Below are positions 31,726 through 42,075 of a DNA stretch of 64,000 nt, piece after piece. Origin of the DNA: Lentinula raphanica (Eukaryota > Basidiomycota > Agaricomycetes > Agaricales > Omphalotaceae). The DNA lies in the NCBI GenBank assembly GCA_027919835.1, contig JANVFP010000010.1, positions 1 to 64,000 on the forward strand. Reading direction: 5' to 3'. How positions within the stretch are numbered: position 1 is the stretch's first letter; each line of letters opens with the position of its first letter. The translations under genes were made by a program, and so were the position numbers. Under the pieces are notes generated by a model, which was not told the DNA's origin, made no database searches, and saw only the letters and a list, made by a program, of their open reading frames with translations.

Positions 31726-32571
31726 ATGCCACCCATCGATAGTTCATCTCAGATTGCCGCCGCTCGCGGTTTCGTCAATCTTTCGCCGTATTCGCCTCTC
31801 AAAACTCCTACAATGGTGGATACAAACAAACTCCACAGCTCTTCGCACTCATCCGGCTCTCTAACATCTGGTGCGACCATTCCAGCGTCTTCAGTGGACG
31901 AGGAAGATGTGGTCCAGCTTGCAGAGGTGTAGATCATCCTTCATCTCGTCGGTCTTTCTAAATCTGAATAATCACCAAAGGCCCCCGTGCTCAGCAAGGA
32001 AGAGAAACTCCAAGATCAAATTCAAGAGATCGAGAATGAACTGGAGGTAATATGATCATGATCGTTGTGTATCTCTCTCGTCATTGATTGTTTTCATCAT
32101 ACAGAATACCAATGCGCGTTTGCGTGAGGCGGAAGAAGACTTGCAAGAAATTCGTACTGCTGCTGAAGAACGCAACACGTGCAATATCTGCTTCGATATA
32201 TACACGAATCCCCGCAGGTGTGCCATATTTTTTGCCTATTCATTCTAGTACTTACGACGTCCTCATCTAGTCTTCCTTGTGGCCACGTGTTTTGCGGAGA
32301 CTGTATAGCAGGACATGCCAGGACTCGCTCTGGCAAAAAGAAGAATGGGTTTTGCCCTGCTTGTCGCGTTGTTTTTGGTCGTTTCACTCCCATTGTCGCA
32401 CACCACGTTAAACGTGATGTCGGTGACATGGCAGCAAAGGTCCAGAATCAAAGCCCCAAAGCCTTTGGTAAACGTCGTACCAAACGTTTTAAATGGCCTT
32501 CAGCGTTCAAGTCTTCTCCTACCACTCTTCCATTTCCGCTTGATAAGACCCACAAGGACATTGGATTCTGA
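31726..32571 (+). CDS. RING-finger protein, paralog 2
   Basis: A protein of about 226 residues in four exons: 31726-31926, 31981-32046, 32105-32217 and 32271-32571. Exon 2 is exactly 66 nt, as in paralogs 1 and 3. The N-terminus ARGFVNLSPYSPLKTP matches paralog 1. Exons 2-3 form a Glu-rich coiled coil (IQEIENELE and ARLREAEEDLQEIRTAAEE). The C3HC4 RING is CNIC, CGHVFCGDC, CPAC, with the shared tail GRFTPIVAHHVKRDV. The C-terminus is Lys-rich and ends FPLDKTHKDIGF, echoing the FPL ends of the other two paralogs. Predicted ubiquitin ligase; substrate unknown. Confidence 0.85.
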
Positions 32572-33329
32572 TAGTGTTCGGCGAGCTTCTTCATGCGCAG
32601 AGAATCCCGTTATTAGCAGGCCATATCGTAGTTGATAATGTCGCAATGTTATAAATCTTTCACACCTATCAATCATCCGAGTGAACTAAGTTTCTCAGTG
32701 AGCAGTTTTTCGCGGCAAGCCAAATTGATTGAAAAAAGGAGGATGTAACCAGGTGCAACAGAACGTCTGCTCAAACCGTTGTTTAGCGGCCAATACGTGC
32801 TTATAATATTCATTAGACCTGGCACCAGGACCATTCGCGTCAGGACTTAACAACTCATGATCGGAAACTCATCGGACGCTTATCGGATTATGATACATGG
32901 CCTATCTCAAAGCGTCGTTGGAACATCAAAATCCTACCGAAGTTTGACAAGAACCGACATTTGACAAGCCTACCAAGGACACAAAATGTACCGCAATAGC
33001 TGACCGTGAAGGAAGGAGAGGTATCCAAACGTTTATTACTAGCAAATCCTCTACCTTCCTCTACCACTGAGAGACCAGAACCCCCCATCTCCTCCAGCCC
33101 GACCAATCAAAGGCATCCAACACGTGCTGATCCTCGGTACAAGCATGGTCGCTGCGCCTGTGCAGGGGATGGGGGGAGATACAATTGACTGATTCGATTC
33201 TCCTTGTGCGCCGCGACCGCTGGGATGCGAGGGTGTACCTAAAGGTACGGGTCCTGCTGGAGTTCCATGTCATCTAGGATATTGAAGAAGATATCTCCGC
33301 ACCCTTGAAAGAGCGTGTAAAAGCCGTGG
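32572..33329. other. Intergenic, nothing recognised
   Basis: No exon chain or RNA gene supported on either strand. Confidence 0.5.
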
Positions 33330-33779
33330 TCAAACACGGTATGAAGAATCACATACCTTAGAACTTGGGTAATGTTCTGTTCCTAGAAACAGAGGTGTGA
33401 AATCTCTGGATGTCGACGGGCCAGCGGTACCAGGACCGTGACGCGGCGCAGAGCCATTGGGAGGCCGACCTCTTTGTTTTGGAATTGGTTGGCTTATGTC
33501 GGAGGGGCTTGGAGCAGGAAAAGATGGTGAAGAGGAAACAGATGGTGAAGAGGAAACAGATGGTCCAGATGAGACTTGGGACGACTGTGAGAGTTTCTGT
33601 TTGAGAAATTTGGGAGGGAGATGGTACCCTGGTGGGGGGAGGCGGCTGTTGATAAAACGATGCCGCGACTCGCGAAGGCTGTTGGAGTAAGTACACTGGC
33701 CAACGCAGACAGGATATATATCGTTGTCGTTGTCGTTTTTGGCGACGATGGTTACCGTATGGGTGTGAGGAGGCGACAT
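33330..33779 (-). CDS. Low-complexity hypothetical ORF with AT-hook-like motif
   Basis: An open frame of about 150 residues from MSPPHTHTVTIV (ATG 33779). It contains RLPPPGYHLPPKFLKQKL, a repeated SVSSSPS stretch encoded by a triplicated 18-bp unit, and KQRGRPPNGSA, which resembles an AT-hook. The frame extends upstream without an ATG, with a hydrophobic run that may be an untranslated or missed exon. Other frames over the same DNA are also long, so coding status is uncertain. It may be a remnant. Confidence 0.3.
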   Translation of the reverse strand: MSPPHTHTVTIVAKNDNDNDIYPVCVGQCTYSNSLRESRHRFINSRLPPPGYHLPPKFLKQKLSQSSQVSSGPSVSSSPSVSSSPSFPAPSPSDISQPIPKQRGRPPNGSAPRHGPGTAGPSTSRDFTPLFLGTEHYPSSKVCDSSYRV

Positions 33780-33849
33780 GACAGGAGCTTGTTGATTTGG
33801 ATTGACTACAAAGAATGATAAGAGCAAGATGGTCAGTAAAAAGGACAAG

Positions 33850-34496
33850 CGACGGCCCTGAATAACGAGGCAGATCCTTGAGGTTTTGGGTAGATACTAA
33901 TATTTCGCATAACATGGGCCTCGCCAGATATTGAAATCAAAATTTGTACTCAATGAGAATTCATAACTGGACTCGGACAGCGGCTCTGAAATCGTACCAG
34001 AAAGTGACGGCGTCAATGACTCAGAAGAAGACCTTCAGAATTGCTTATAAATATCCATGATCAAAAATTGTTTTCGTAATGTGCGGCTGCCGGGCATCCT
34101 CCCGCCGCCCGCGTCGACTCCAGTTCACCTTCCTACATTATACCGACCAGCGAAGGAGTTATTCAACATCATTGGCTGAAACACTGCGTAATCTTCGGAT
34201 ATCTCTTCGAATTTCTTCCGGAATCAGGACACACTGAGCGAACATTTAACAGCGTACGTTTCGATGTTGTTCAGTGTCGTACAGATTTATTCCATTATCA
34301 TTATGATTCAGGCCGAACGTCTCTCTCTAGTTGATCTTTCTCTCTCCTTCTCCTCTATCTCAATCTCTATCACAAAACACTGTTTCTCTTCCTGGAAGAC
34401 CTCTCACGTTCAGACCATAGTACTTGCCCACCAGTCTTTATTCTGATCAGGGGGGGTTGACGCTGATTCTGAACCGGACACGTTCTATCACACACC
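33850..34496. other. Intergenic, nothing recognised
   Basis: No supported gene. A pyrimidine-rich CTCTCT tract near 34320-34370 could belong to a plus-strand promoter or leader for the next candidate gene. Confidence 0.45.
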
Positions 34497-35254
34497 GTGC
34501 ATTGCTGTGACTGTGCGGCACTCAATTCAAGCTCGCCTTTCGACACTGCTCAGACGGTTCCGGTGGAGATCCTAGGTCAAACCCTTAACCTTGGAGTCCG
34601 AGTCGTATCCCCGCTATCACGCCCCTCCACCACCATCACCACCTATGGTCAACTACACCGACGTGACATGAAGCCAACTGAATCAGATAGCCCGCGAGTC
34701 TGTCTTTTTTGCGGTAATGTTAATGTGGGGTGTTGATCAATGCAGACACCGGAGAAACACTGAGGTATGCAAACATTTTTTGTTTATTCAATATCACTCT
34801 CATTCGGTATCTTCTTCAGCGTCGATGAGGCAATGCTGAGGAGCCAATCTTGCCAGCCTCGTTGTACTTTGACTAAAGGAGGATGGGCTGCAGCATTAGA
34901 CATCTTACAATGTATAATGAAGAGCATGGACTATCGCCTACCAGCTTATGCAGCAACTCGCCTAATTACGGCGAAACTGTTGCAGGATTTTCACTCGTTA
35001 ATCTTGGGTGTATACCGCGACCGCGGTCGAGTGAAATTGGTATGACTTCTTAAGATATGTCTATGAAACCATATTAATCTATTTCATACAACGTTCAGGT
35101 TAGGACCCGTTTGATCAAACCGGGGAACATCATCATATCAATTCTCCTGAAAATCTATCCTGGAAGTCATCCGGTGAATGTCTGCGTTTACAACAACACC
35201 CTCGAAAAACTTTCGAGATGCGGATTAGACACATGGCATGTAAAGAAACGATAG
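34497..35254 (+). CDS. Putative small multi-exon gene, unknown product
   Basis: A plausible exon chain. The middle exon (about 34820-35040) reads DEAMLRSQSCQPRCTLTKGG, then ALDILQCIMKSMDYRLPAY, and ends at a GTATGA donor. An intron with a ...TTCAG acceptor follows near 35098. The last exon reads VRTRLIKPGNIIISILLKIY and ends at TAG 35252-35254. Upstream exons near 34497-34760 are less certain; one carries a CLFCG motif. I do not recognise a family. It may be a fragment of a larger gene, as the first exon is not secure. Confidence 0.35.
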
Positions 35255-35374
35255 GTGTCCCGTTTTTGAATCTCTACCACTACCTGAATGTATCATAACT
35301 ATGAATGTACCATAATCGTATAGTCATTGCGTTCATATCAACTTTTTCTCTCCTCGCCAAAGTGAAAGTCAGAT

Positions 35375-35415
35375 TGTCGCGCGCGCGACGCTACCGGTAA
35401 GATAAGATAAGCAAA
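35375..35415. promoter_or_regulatory. CG palindrome next to tandem GATA sites
   Basis: The perfect 14-bp palindrome GTCGCGCGCGCGAC is followed by GATAAGATAAG, two tandem GATA-factor-type sites. It lies about 170 bp upstream of the WD40-like gene ATG at 35569. The regulatory role is inferred from position and motif only. Confidence 0.35.
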
Positions 35416-35568
35416 AGATTGTCTTTGAAGACGTTTTCTTTGTTCTTTGTTCTGGATGCGACGGACTTCAATGGTGCCGAGCCGTTAGCTTGAAAACAAA
35501 GCCACTCGAACGTGTAGCCTCTTAACCGCTGCGTGAAGATCATCGACCCTCTCACTCTTCTTACCAAT

Positions 35569-37946
35569 ATGGACCACTCTCACTCATCGAATCATAGTCC
35601 CATGTTGTATCGATGTCTTACTACCTTACAAGGTGCTCGAGATGCTGTCATCTCTCTCTCATTCTCTCCTCAAGCGAAATTTATAGCTGCAACTGGTGAG
35701 TAACGAATCACAACAGCCTTGCTCCGTGTACTGATTTATTCGCCTCAGGGTACGGCGGCATAGCAATATGGGATCTGGAAACCTTTGATGCTATACCAGT
35801 ATCCAGCAACGTGTACAATCCTCGCAATCCACGCAATGTTTGTACAGCCTCTGCTTGGGTACACTTCGAGCAAACCGATCGGCATGTCCTTTTTGTCGGG
35901 TCGCAGGAGGGTACATTGTCCATGTTGCAGTGGACCGACAATCACAAGGTGCTGAATGTGAACTCGAAGCATTACGGTTTCAATTCTGACCTTCTTCTCT
36001 GTAGGCCTTCAGCACGGTTATACAGGTCATTCCTGCGTCTACGGGCTTTCAGGTGCTTTCCATCGACGTTTATCAGGAAGAAATATCCATGGGAAGACTT
36101 GCTCGCATTGTGGTTGCGACCGCTGATACCCGAGTTACTGTCTATTCATTGTCCTCTGCGAGCGAGCTGAAAGAGATATACTCGGTTTTGCTCGATGACT
36201 TCAACCTCATCGCAGCAAAGTTCTGCAAAAGAACCGCAGATATCTACGTGTTCGAAATCGACGGCGGTGGAGTGTGAGTGTTCGCTGTTCAGTTACATTC
36301 ATCGGCGCAAAACACTTATCACTATGCTCCTTAGAATGAGGCTTGACGACAAAACTGGGCATCTCAAATCGAACCAGAAATATGGACCTGATCCCATGTA
36401 GAGATAAGCTCGTGCTCAATCTTTATATCATCTTCTTATGTTTCACCAGGGGCACTGTCTGCACCGATGACTCGAGTACTTTTTTCGTTGCCTTCACTGG
36501 TCAAGATTTCCAGATGTTACGTCTTGATAATCTCGAATATGTCAAGTGCTTTTCAGGTCCAGATCCTGTAATCCGTTTCCCCAAGGTTGCTGCATTCGCT
36601 GAAGATGGGGTCGCTCTGGTAGGAGGTACGGATAGTGGGTATGCCGTCGTTTTCAACATCACCAGCGGCAATGAAGTACAGCGTCTCAGTTACCCCAAAG
36701 GTGGCCTGGTGCAGCCTGTTGCTGTGAGTGTTCTTTGATTCAGTTGTGATCAGTCCCAATTCCTTTGTAGGCGTGCACGTCCAAAGATGGGTATATGATC
36801 GCCATCGCTGGGTCCGCAATGGAAACTCCTGCTGATGTGTTGATTTATGGAAAACAGCACTCCTCTCCCAGTGCGAAGTCTGCTAATACTGAGTCAAAGA
36901 ATTCGTACCGCACTTTCAAGCGTGGAGGCTCTATTGCACAATATATTTTGGCGACTGTTGGATTGTTGTTGATGTTGAATGGGCTTTATTCCCTGCTTCT
37001 CACTTACGTCCCTCAGGTATGTTTTTTACATCCTCGCGTCTCTCGTCTGATTTTGTTTCATGTATGGTTGTGCTAGGCTCAGCTCACGCTGAAACATCAA
37101 TCATCGACGGCAGATATACGAGGATCGCCTGGATCAACTCGAGCCACCGTTCAACTATTTGAGTCCGATGCAGACCAAGATTCCGACCAGGTACGGTTTG
37201 TAAACCCTTGCCTCTCTTCTTACATTTCATGTTTCTGGTTATCCTAGGTCCAGCTCATGCTACAACAACAAGTATTGATGGCAGAATTACGAGGATCACC
37301 TGGAGTAGCTCGAGCTGTCCCGGACCTAGACCAAGCTGTTGACCATGTTGACCAGGTACAGTTCAAGTACTAGGCTTGTGTCTACATTTTGTTTCATGTT
37401 TCGTCATGGTTATGCTAGGCTCCGCTCATGCTCAAACGTCAACTACCAACCGCAGACTCACGAGGATCACCTGGCGTTCGAACCGTAGTCAAACCGTATG
37501 AGTCCAACCCAGAACTAGATGATAACCAGGTACGGTTTCACATCCTTGCGACTCTCGACTCTTGTTCAATGTTTCTGTTGCGCTCGGCCCAGCTCACGCT
37601 CAAACGTCAAGCATCGACCGCAGATCTACGAGGTTCACCTGGAGTAGCCCGAGCAGTTGCCCAATCGTATCAGTCAGACTTTAAGCCACACGTTGATGTT
37701 GACCAGGTAGGATTTTTACCTCTAACTATTTGCCCATAGTCTCTAATGTTCTGACTGTGCTAGTCTCATGTCATGCTGAAACGCCAAGCGTCCATGACAG
37801 ATCTACGAGGAGCACCTGGAGTAGCTAATCCATATGAATATGACCAAGACCAATACTTCGACCTCTTGCTAGCTCAAACTGCGCTGATTGCGGAAACGCT
37901 CCAAATCGAGGAAATAGGCGACTCCGATGGTTCGGATGTCTTGTAA
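35569..37946 (+). CDS. WD40-like membrane-anchored protein with tandem repeated 3' exons
   Basis: Starts MDHSHSSNHSPML at 35569. Exon 1 ends ATG (Ala-Thr-Gly) and exon 2 starts at 35749 with YGGIAIWDLET, a WD40 blade signature. Further blades follow: HVLFVGSQEGTLSMLQW, RIVVATADTRVTVYSL and DGVALVGGTDSGYAVVF. These fit a degenerate beta-propeller like the large WD40-like families of mushroom-forming fungi. A membrane segment (YILATVGLLLMLNGLYSLLL, about 36945-37010) comes next. Five tandem exons of 36-61 codons then encode the motif LxLKRQxSTADLRGSPGV followed by acidic spacers ending in DQ. The stop is at 37946. Exons near 36290-36450 are less certain. The repeated tail probably lies on the opposite membrane side from the propeller (inference). 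Confidence 0.75.
37077..37946 (+). repeat. Tandem array of five duplicated exons
   Basis: Exons at 37077-37190, 37248-37355, 37419-37529, 37587-37706 and 37764-37946 are copies of one unit. Each encodes QLxLKRQ...ADLRGSPGV and an acidic tail. The first four end in CAG before GTA[CG]. Introns are about 57-63 bp and also similar to each other. All are phase 0. The fourth copy lacks the AG acceptor (GCTCG instead of GCTAG). The last copy has a longer C-terminus. Confidence 0.88.
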
Positions 37947-38597
37947 CAACTGTCCTTGTAGCGTCGATATGCTCTTTTAGGTTGTTGAATGTCAAAGCAT
38001 ATGAGATTTGTATTCGAGTAAGCCTGTTAGTGTGAGCAGGTGTGAGCATCGAAATAATCTGTCAGAACATATAGAAGGCGCGCTGGCAATAAGTATGTGA
38101 ATATCAGCCTGGTTCAAAGATTCTTGCCTCATCGACTGCGTGAATATTTGAAGTTATCAGTGATGATTCACAGTGACACAAGCCGTCCCACCATTTGAAC
38201 TTTGAATCATTCATCGTGTCAAGAATGAAGTTTTGTATACGGATTCACCGATTTGTAGCACTAGGTAGCTTCGAGCTGAAAACATGCATTGCCAAGAGAG
38301 CCTATAGCCATTGCACCAACCTGAAAAGTAACACCTGTTGAAACCTGATTTCTGAAAAGACCTGCTGCTGAGTATATCGTTCGTTGATCGCACGCTCCGA
38401 ACTGCTATACTTTCCAGCACATAGGTCTCTCAAATCGGTCGCAAACTGAAAGCTTCCCGCAACTCAAGTTGGGAATCGCGCAAGTGCGGGAATCAAAATC
38501 GATACGATATATTATAAGTCTAACGGTACATTATGCTCGTCTCCTATATCTGATACAGAATTACTTTTTTCGACTAGAAAGTAATTAGTTATAAGAG
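37947..38597. other. Convergent intergenic region
   Basis: Lies between the plus-strand WD40-like gene and minus-strand RING gene 3. It should hold both 3' ends; nothing else recognised. Confidence 0.5.
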
Positions 38598-39491
38598 CTA
38601 GTCATTCCTGAGCGGGAAAGGAAGCGGAGTCGGGATAGTGTGGAGCTTTGTTGGCCATTGAAGACGGTCTTGGGCTGGGGACTCAAGTCCTTGATCCTTG
38701 AGCATATCCGCAACATCGTTCTTGATATGGTACGAGATGACAGGAGTGAAGGCACCGATGTATTTGCGACAGGTCCGCACAGGGCAACAGACATTCTTCT
38801 CCTGGCGCACAGAAGCCTCGGCATATTCTGAGATGCACCTCGCGCAAAAGACGTGCCCACAGGCAAGACTGAGTGATCCTGTGTCAATGACTAGGTAGCA
38901 TGGTATCGCCAACAACTCACTTGTGGGGCGAGTTAAAGATATTGCCACAGAGAGGGCAGCTGTTCCTACTCTTGGCTTTCTGGCGCAACCTCTGCAAACG
39001 TTGCTCAGCTTTTCGCAATAATTGCTTCCTACCCTGTGCAAGAAGAACGGATCGATCATTCGAATGCTGAGATACACACACAACTTACCGTTAATTCCTT
39101 CCGGACCTGTCGAAGCCGAGCTCGAAGCATTTCCTCGGGTTTAAGTACAAGTTTCTGGTACGGAATAGTCAGGACAGGAATACTGGAGCGGCAGTAGTGA
39201 TATGTAAGATACCTCTGGTTTGTCGTCGATGGCATCGCTGTCAACGTGGGCTGAAGAGCAAAATGTTTCTTGTGTGCATTCGTGCTCGGTATGTGTTTCG
39301 CTCAAAGCCTGGTCGTTGGATGGTGATACAGTGAGCTCGTCATCAGACGAAGGTGGTGGGTAAGTGCGGGTTCTGTTGCGATTATATCTTTTGCCGTATC
39401 TCCATCTGGGTGTCTTGACGGGTGAATACAGTGGCATGTTGGCAAAATCGCGAACGGCGGAAAATTGAGAGGGTCTTTGAGTGGGTGACAA
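38598..39491 (-). CDS. RING-finger protein, paralog 3
   Basis: Four exons on minus: 39491-39213, 39154-39089 (66 nt), 39033-38921 (113 nt) and 38868-38598. The exon layout matches paralog 2 exactly for exons 2 and 3. The product has VRDFANMPLYSPVKTP near the N-terminus and the coiled coil LLRKAEQRLQRLRQKA. The C3HC4 RING is CPLC, CGHVFCARC, and CPVRTC in place of CPxC, followed by FTPVISYHIKNDV. The C-terminus ends PFPLRND. The codon aligned with the paralogs' ATG is TTG. Translation may start at the ATG at 39437 or use an unseen upstream exon. The RING spacing CPVRTC is wider than usual (four residues between the last cysteines), so zinc binding may differ. Confidence 0.78.
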
Positions 39492-40344
39492 TTATGTATG
39501 CCTGGGTCGCGCACAAAGAGAGAGTGGTATGCGATCACTTGAAAGAGATCGTGAGAGGGTAAGGTGGTTCGACGAGGAAGTTGGTTCGACGATAAGCAAA
39601 GTGGCTACAAAGCAAAGGACAAATGAGTTTGAGTATTAGGTAGTACATCTAATCATTCACCGGTGTTAGACAGTAGTATTAGATTCTGTTGGGTTCGACA
39701 AGAAGGCGTGAATGAAAGAACGAAAGCAAGTTCGAGGAAGCACACTGCTTTATAAAGTCGAGGCGCTTTGTTTATATGAGCCTTTGTCCAAAGAGAAACG
39801 GCAAACCTTTGTGCAGATATTTTCAAGTCTTCAACAATCTTGACCGCTGTCGAAGTCGCTGATTGAGAGCTAAACATTGAGGTTGAAGTTTGATAGAAAC
39901 AAATTGAGATGTCACGATAGTTTCTGCGGATAGAGGTGTGAGGTGAGAGCAACGACAGAAGGAACGATGGCCTGACTGACGTCATACATACACAAAGATT
40001 CAAAGGTGATGATCGGACGACTATCGGACGACGAGCAGGACTAACGCTAGACACAGAGCATTGTGTGATCGTTGGTAGGAACTTGAAGCTTGAAGCTTGA
40101 AGCTTTGAAGCTTTGAGGCTGAGCGCTGAAGGCCAGTATCTGTACTGAGTCTTGGTGATTGTAGTGAGTATCTAGACGTACATATTTGGAAGTCGGCGCT
40201 AAGCGCTCTCATAACTCTTGCCTTATTACCTTCGTGATCAAGCTGGTTCGACCGAGAAAAGTTGAGTTTACAAGGAACGAATTGCTCCGAGATACAAAAA
40301 AAGGTAAGTAACATGGCAATCCCTCTATCTCTGTTTTGTATAAC
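39492..40344. other. Divergent intergenic region with GAAGCTT microsatellite
   Basis: No supported exon. A (TTGAAGC)n-type microsatellite lies at about 40080-40125. Promoters for the minus-strand RING gene 3 and the plus-strand gene at 40345 should lie here. Confidence 0.5.
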
Positions 40345-41202
40345 ATGTCTGGACTAGTTTTGACAATGTCAGCTGTCAACGCGACTCCCAAAGTCAATTC
40401 ACCCAAACGTCGTAGTCGGAAGCGGACTAGAGGAAATCCAGTTGGGAGCAGAAAAAGTAAACGGATACGTCGCGAAGATGAGAATCAAGAGGAGCAAATA
40501 TATGTTCCAGGTTCCTGGGTGTTGGAACAGGTGTCTACGGGTGAAACGGATGAGGTTGGGGATGACAAGTCGAATATCGAAGAGGAATTGATACGTCTAT
40601 TCGTCGTCGACCGGTCAGGCTATGTCGAATCACCCATTCCCTCCGTCTCTTTGAAAACCATACTAGCTCAGCGTCCACTCCCTCAGGAGTTCGTCATTAT
40701 TCGTAACTCAAATACGCGTTTCATTCGCAATCTCCATAACCGCGCGGATACCACAATCTCTGAAGACGAAGTTGACGCGATTCTCACAGAACATGATTCC
40801 TCCACTTCGGAGTGTACAACCATCGATTTACCAGGAACTAGAATGAAACGTTCTAAAGACGAAGTCAACGCGATTGTCACAGAACGTGATTCCTCCACTT
40901 CGGAATGTCCAGCCATCGATTCACCAGGAACTAGATTCAAACGATCTTCTCAACCCCATCAGCAATGGTCCTTTGCAGCGCTCCAGAGGGAGGCAACTGG
41001 AACGTCCGAGCTTGCTTCTCCGTTCTTGTCATTCGCCTGTATCCGTCCCTATTGTGCCCTTCCTGACGGAGAGATGTTCGATGAGGACGTTATCGAAAAC
41101 TTCGACCTTAAAGAAGCCAATGGAGATCAAGAAGACTCTGATTTAGACTGGATGGACATGGAGCTTGTGTATCCGGGTGCAGATTTCACTGAAAGTGCTT
41201 AA
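40345..41202 (+). CDS. Hypothetical nuclear-type protein with a 31-residue tandem repeat
   Basis: A single long exon of 285 residues from MSGLVLTMSAVNAT (ATG 40345). A strongly basic start (PKRRSRKRTRG and RKSKRIRRED) looks like a nuclear localisation signal. The region around 40762-40947 holds two adjacent 31-residue units related to DEVxAIxTExDSSTSEC, with 93-bp spacing. The C-terminus is acidic (DQEDSDLDWMDMELVYPG). No enzyme motif seen. Nuclear location is an inference from the basic cluster. A 5' intron ending just before 40345 is possible. Family unknown. Confidence 0.55.
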   Translation: MSGLVLTMSAVNATPKVNSPKRRSRKRTRGNPVGSRKSKRIRREDENQEEQIYVPGSWVLEQVSTGETDEVGDDKSNIEEELIRLFVVDRSGYVESPIPSVSLKTILAQRPLPQEFVIIRNSNTRFIRNLHNRADTTISEDEVDAILTEHDSSTSECTTIDLPGTRMKRSKDEVNAIVTERDSSTSECPAIDSPGTRFKRSSQPHQQWSFAALQREATGTSELASPFLSFACIRPYCALPDGEMFDEDVIENFDLKEANGDQEDSDLDWMDMELVYPGADFTESA

Positions 41203-41929
41203 TCAAACTCAAGAGTGAGTTTTCTACAGGTCTTCGTCTTCCATTCGCACTTTGCTGAAGCTATCATCCTGTAGCTTACCAGGGCCTCTTCTCTTTGACC
41301 ATGCGTGTCTATCCTTCTACACTCGAAAGCGAGGATGAAGAGACGTATCTTCGTACTCACTTACCACCCTGTCTGGGCTTCGCTGGTTTTGACAAATACT
41401 TTTCAGGATATTCTCTACATGATCAGCCTTGTCGTCATGTAGGATAATACATTGTACAGATACTACCTTGTATATACTCACCTTTGTATTGCAAAAAGCT
41501 CAAAAGCTCTTGTTGTATGACTATCTCTTGAAAGCAACCTACCTACCTCATTATAGCGTAAAAGTTAGGATGAAGATCTCAATGTAATCGCTCGGACAAT
41601 GCTCGGACCAAGTCGTCCATGATAGTACTCACGAACGAGAGAAGATGAAAATGTGTTTATTGCTGAACAAGTCATGACAGGACTCCCCATTCTGTCTACC
41701 AAATTTTGCACTATGTTTCTCAGCTACTACTGACAGCAAAATAGATGGCTGGGCTTAACGAGTTGCCAGTGGGATGAAAAGACAAGGCTCGTGAAGATCG
41801 TGCGAGGAGATTTAAACAGGCTGATGAGAACAAGTCATTTTGTGTACAAGTCGCGATTGCTTGGTGTATACAATGCAATCATCAGCAAAATAGCACAAAT
41901 ATCATAACCCCATTATAATCCCGAGGGTA

Positions 41930-42075
41930 TCCTAGTAGAGGCATGATCAATAACCTTTCCGAAGTGATGACAACTTATTACGCACCTTTGACTTGTAGGC
42001 TATCCTAGAAGATGCATGATCAACAAGCTTTCAAACAACGACAACTTGTTATGCACCTTCAGCTTGTAGATGTAT
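41930..42075. repeat. Degenerate 74-bp tandem repeat, two copies
   Basis: Each unit runs TATCCTAG(T/A)AGA, GCATGATCAA, GACAACTT, TTGTAG with about 75-80% identity by eye. Confidence 0.7.

Noticed and set aside
33358..33915. 185-residue minus ORF in a second frame over 33.4-33.9 kb
   Set aside because: Overlaps the slightly better frame at 33330-33779 and starts without strong support. At most one can be real, and neither is certain.
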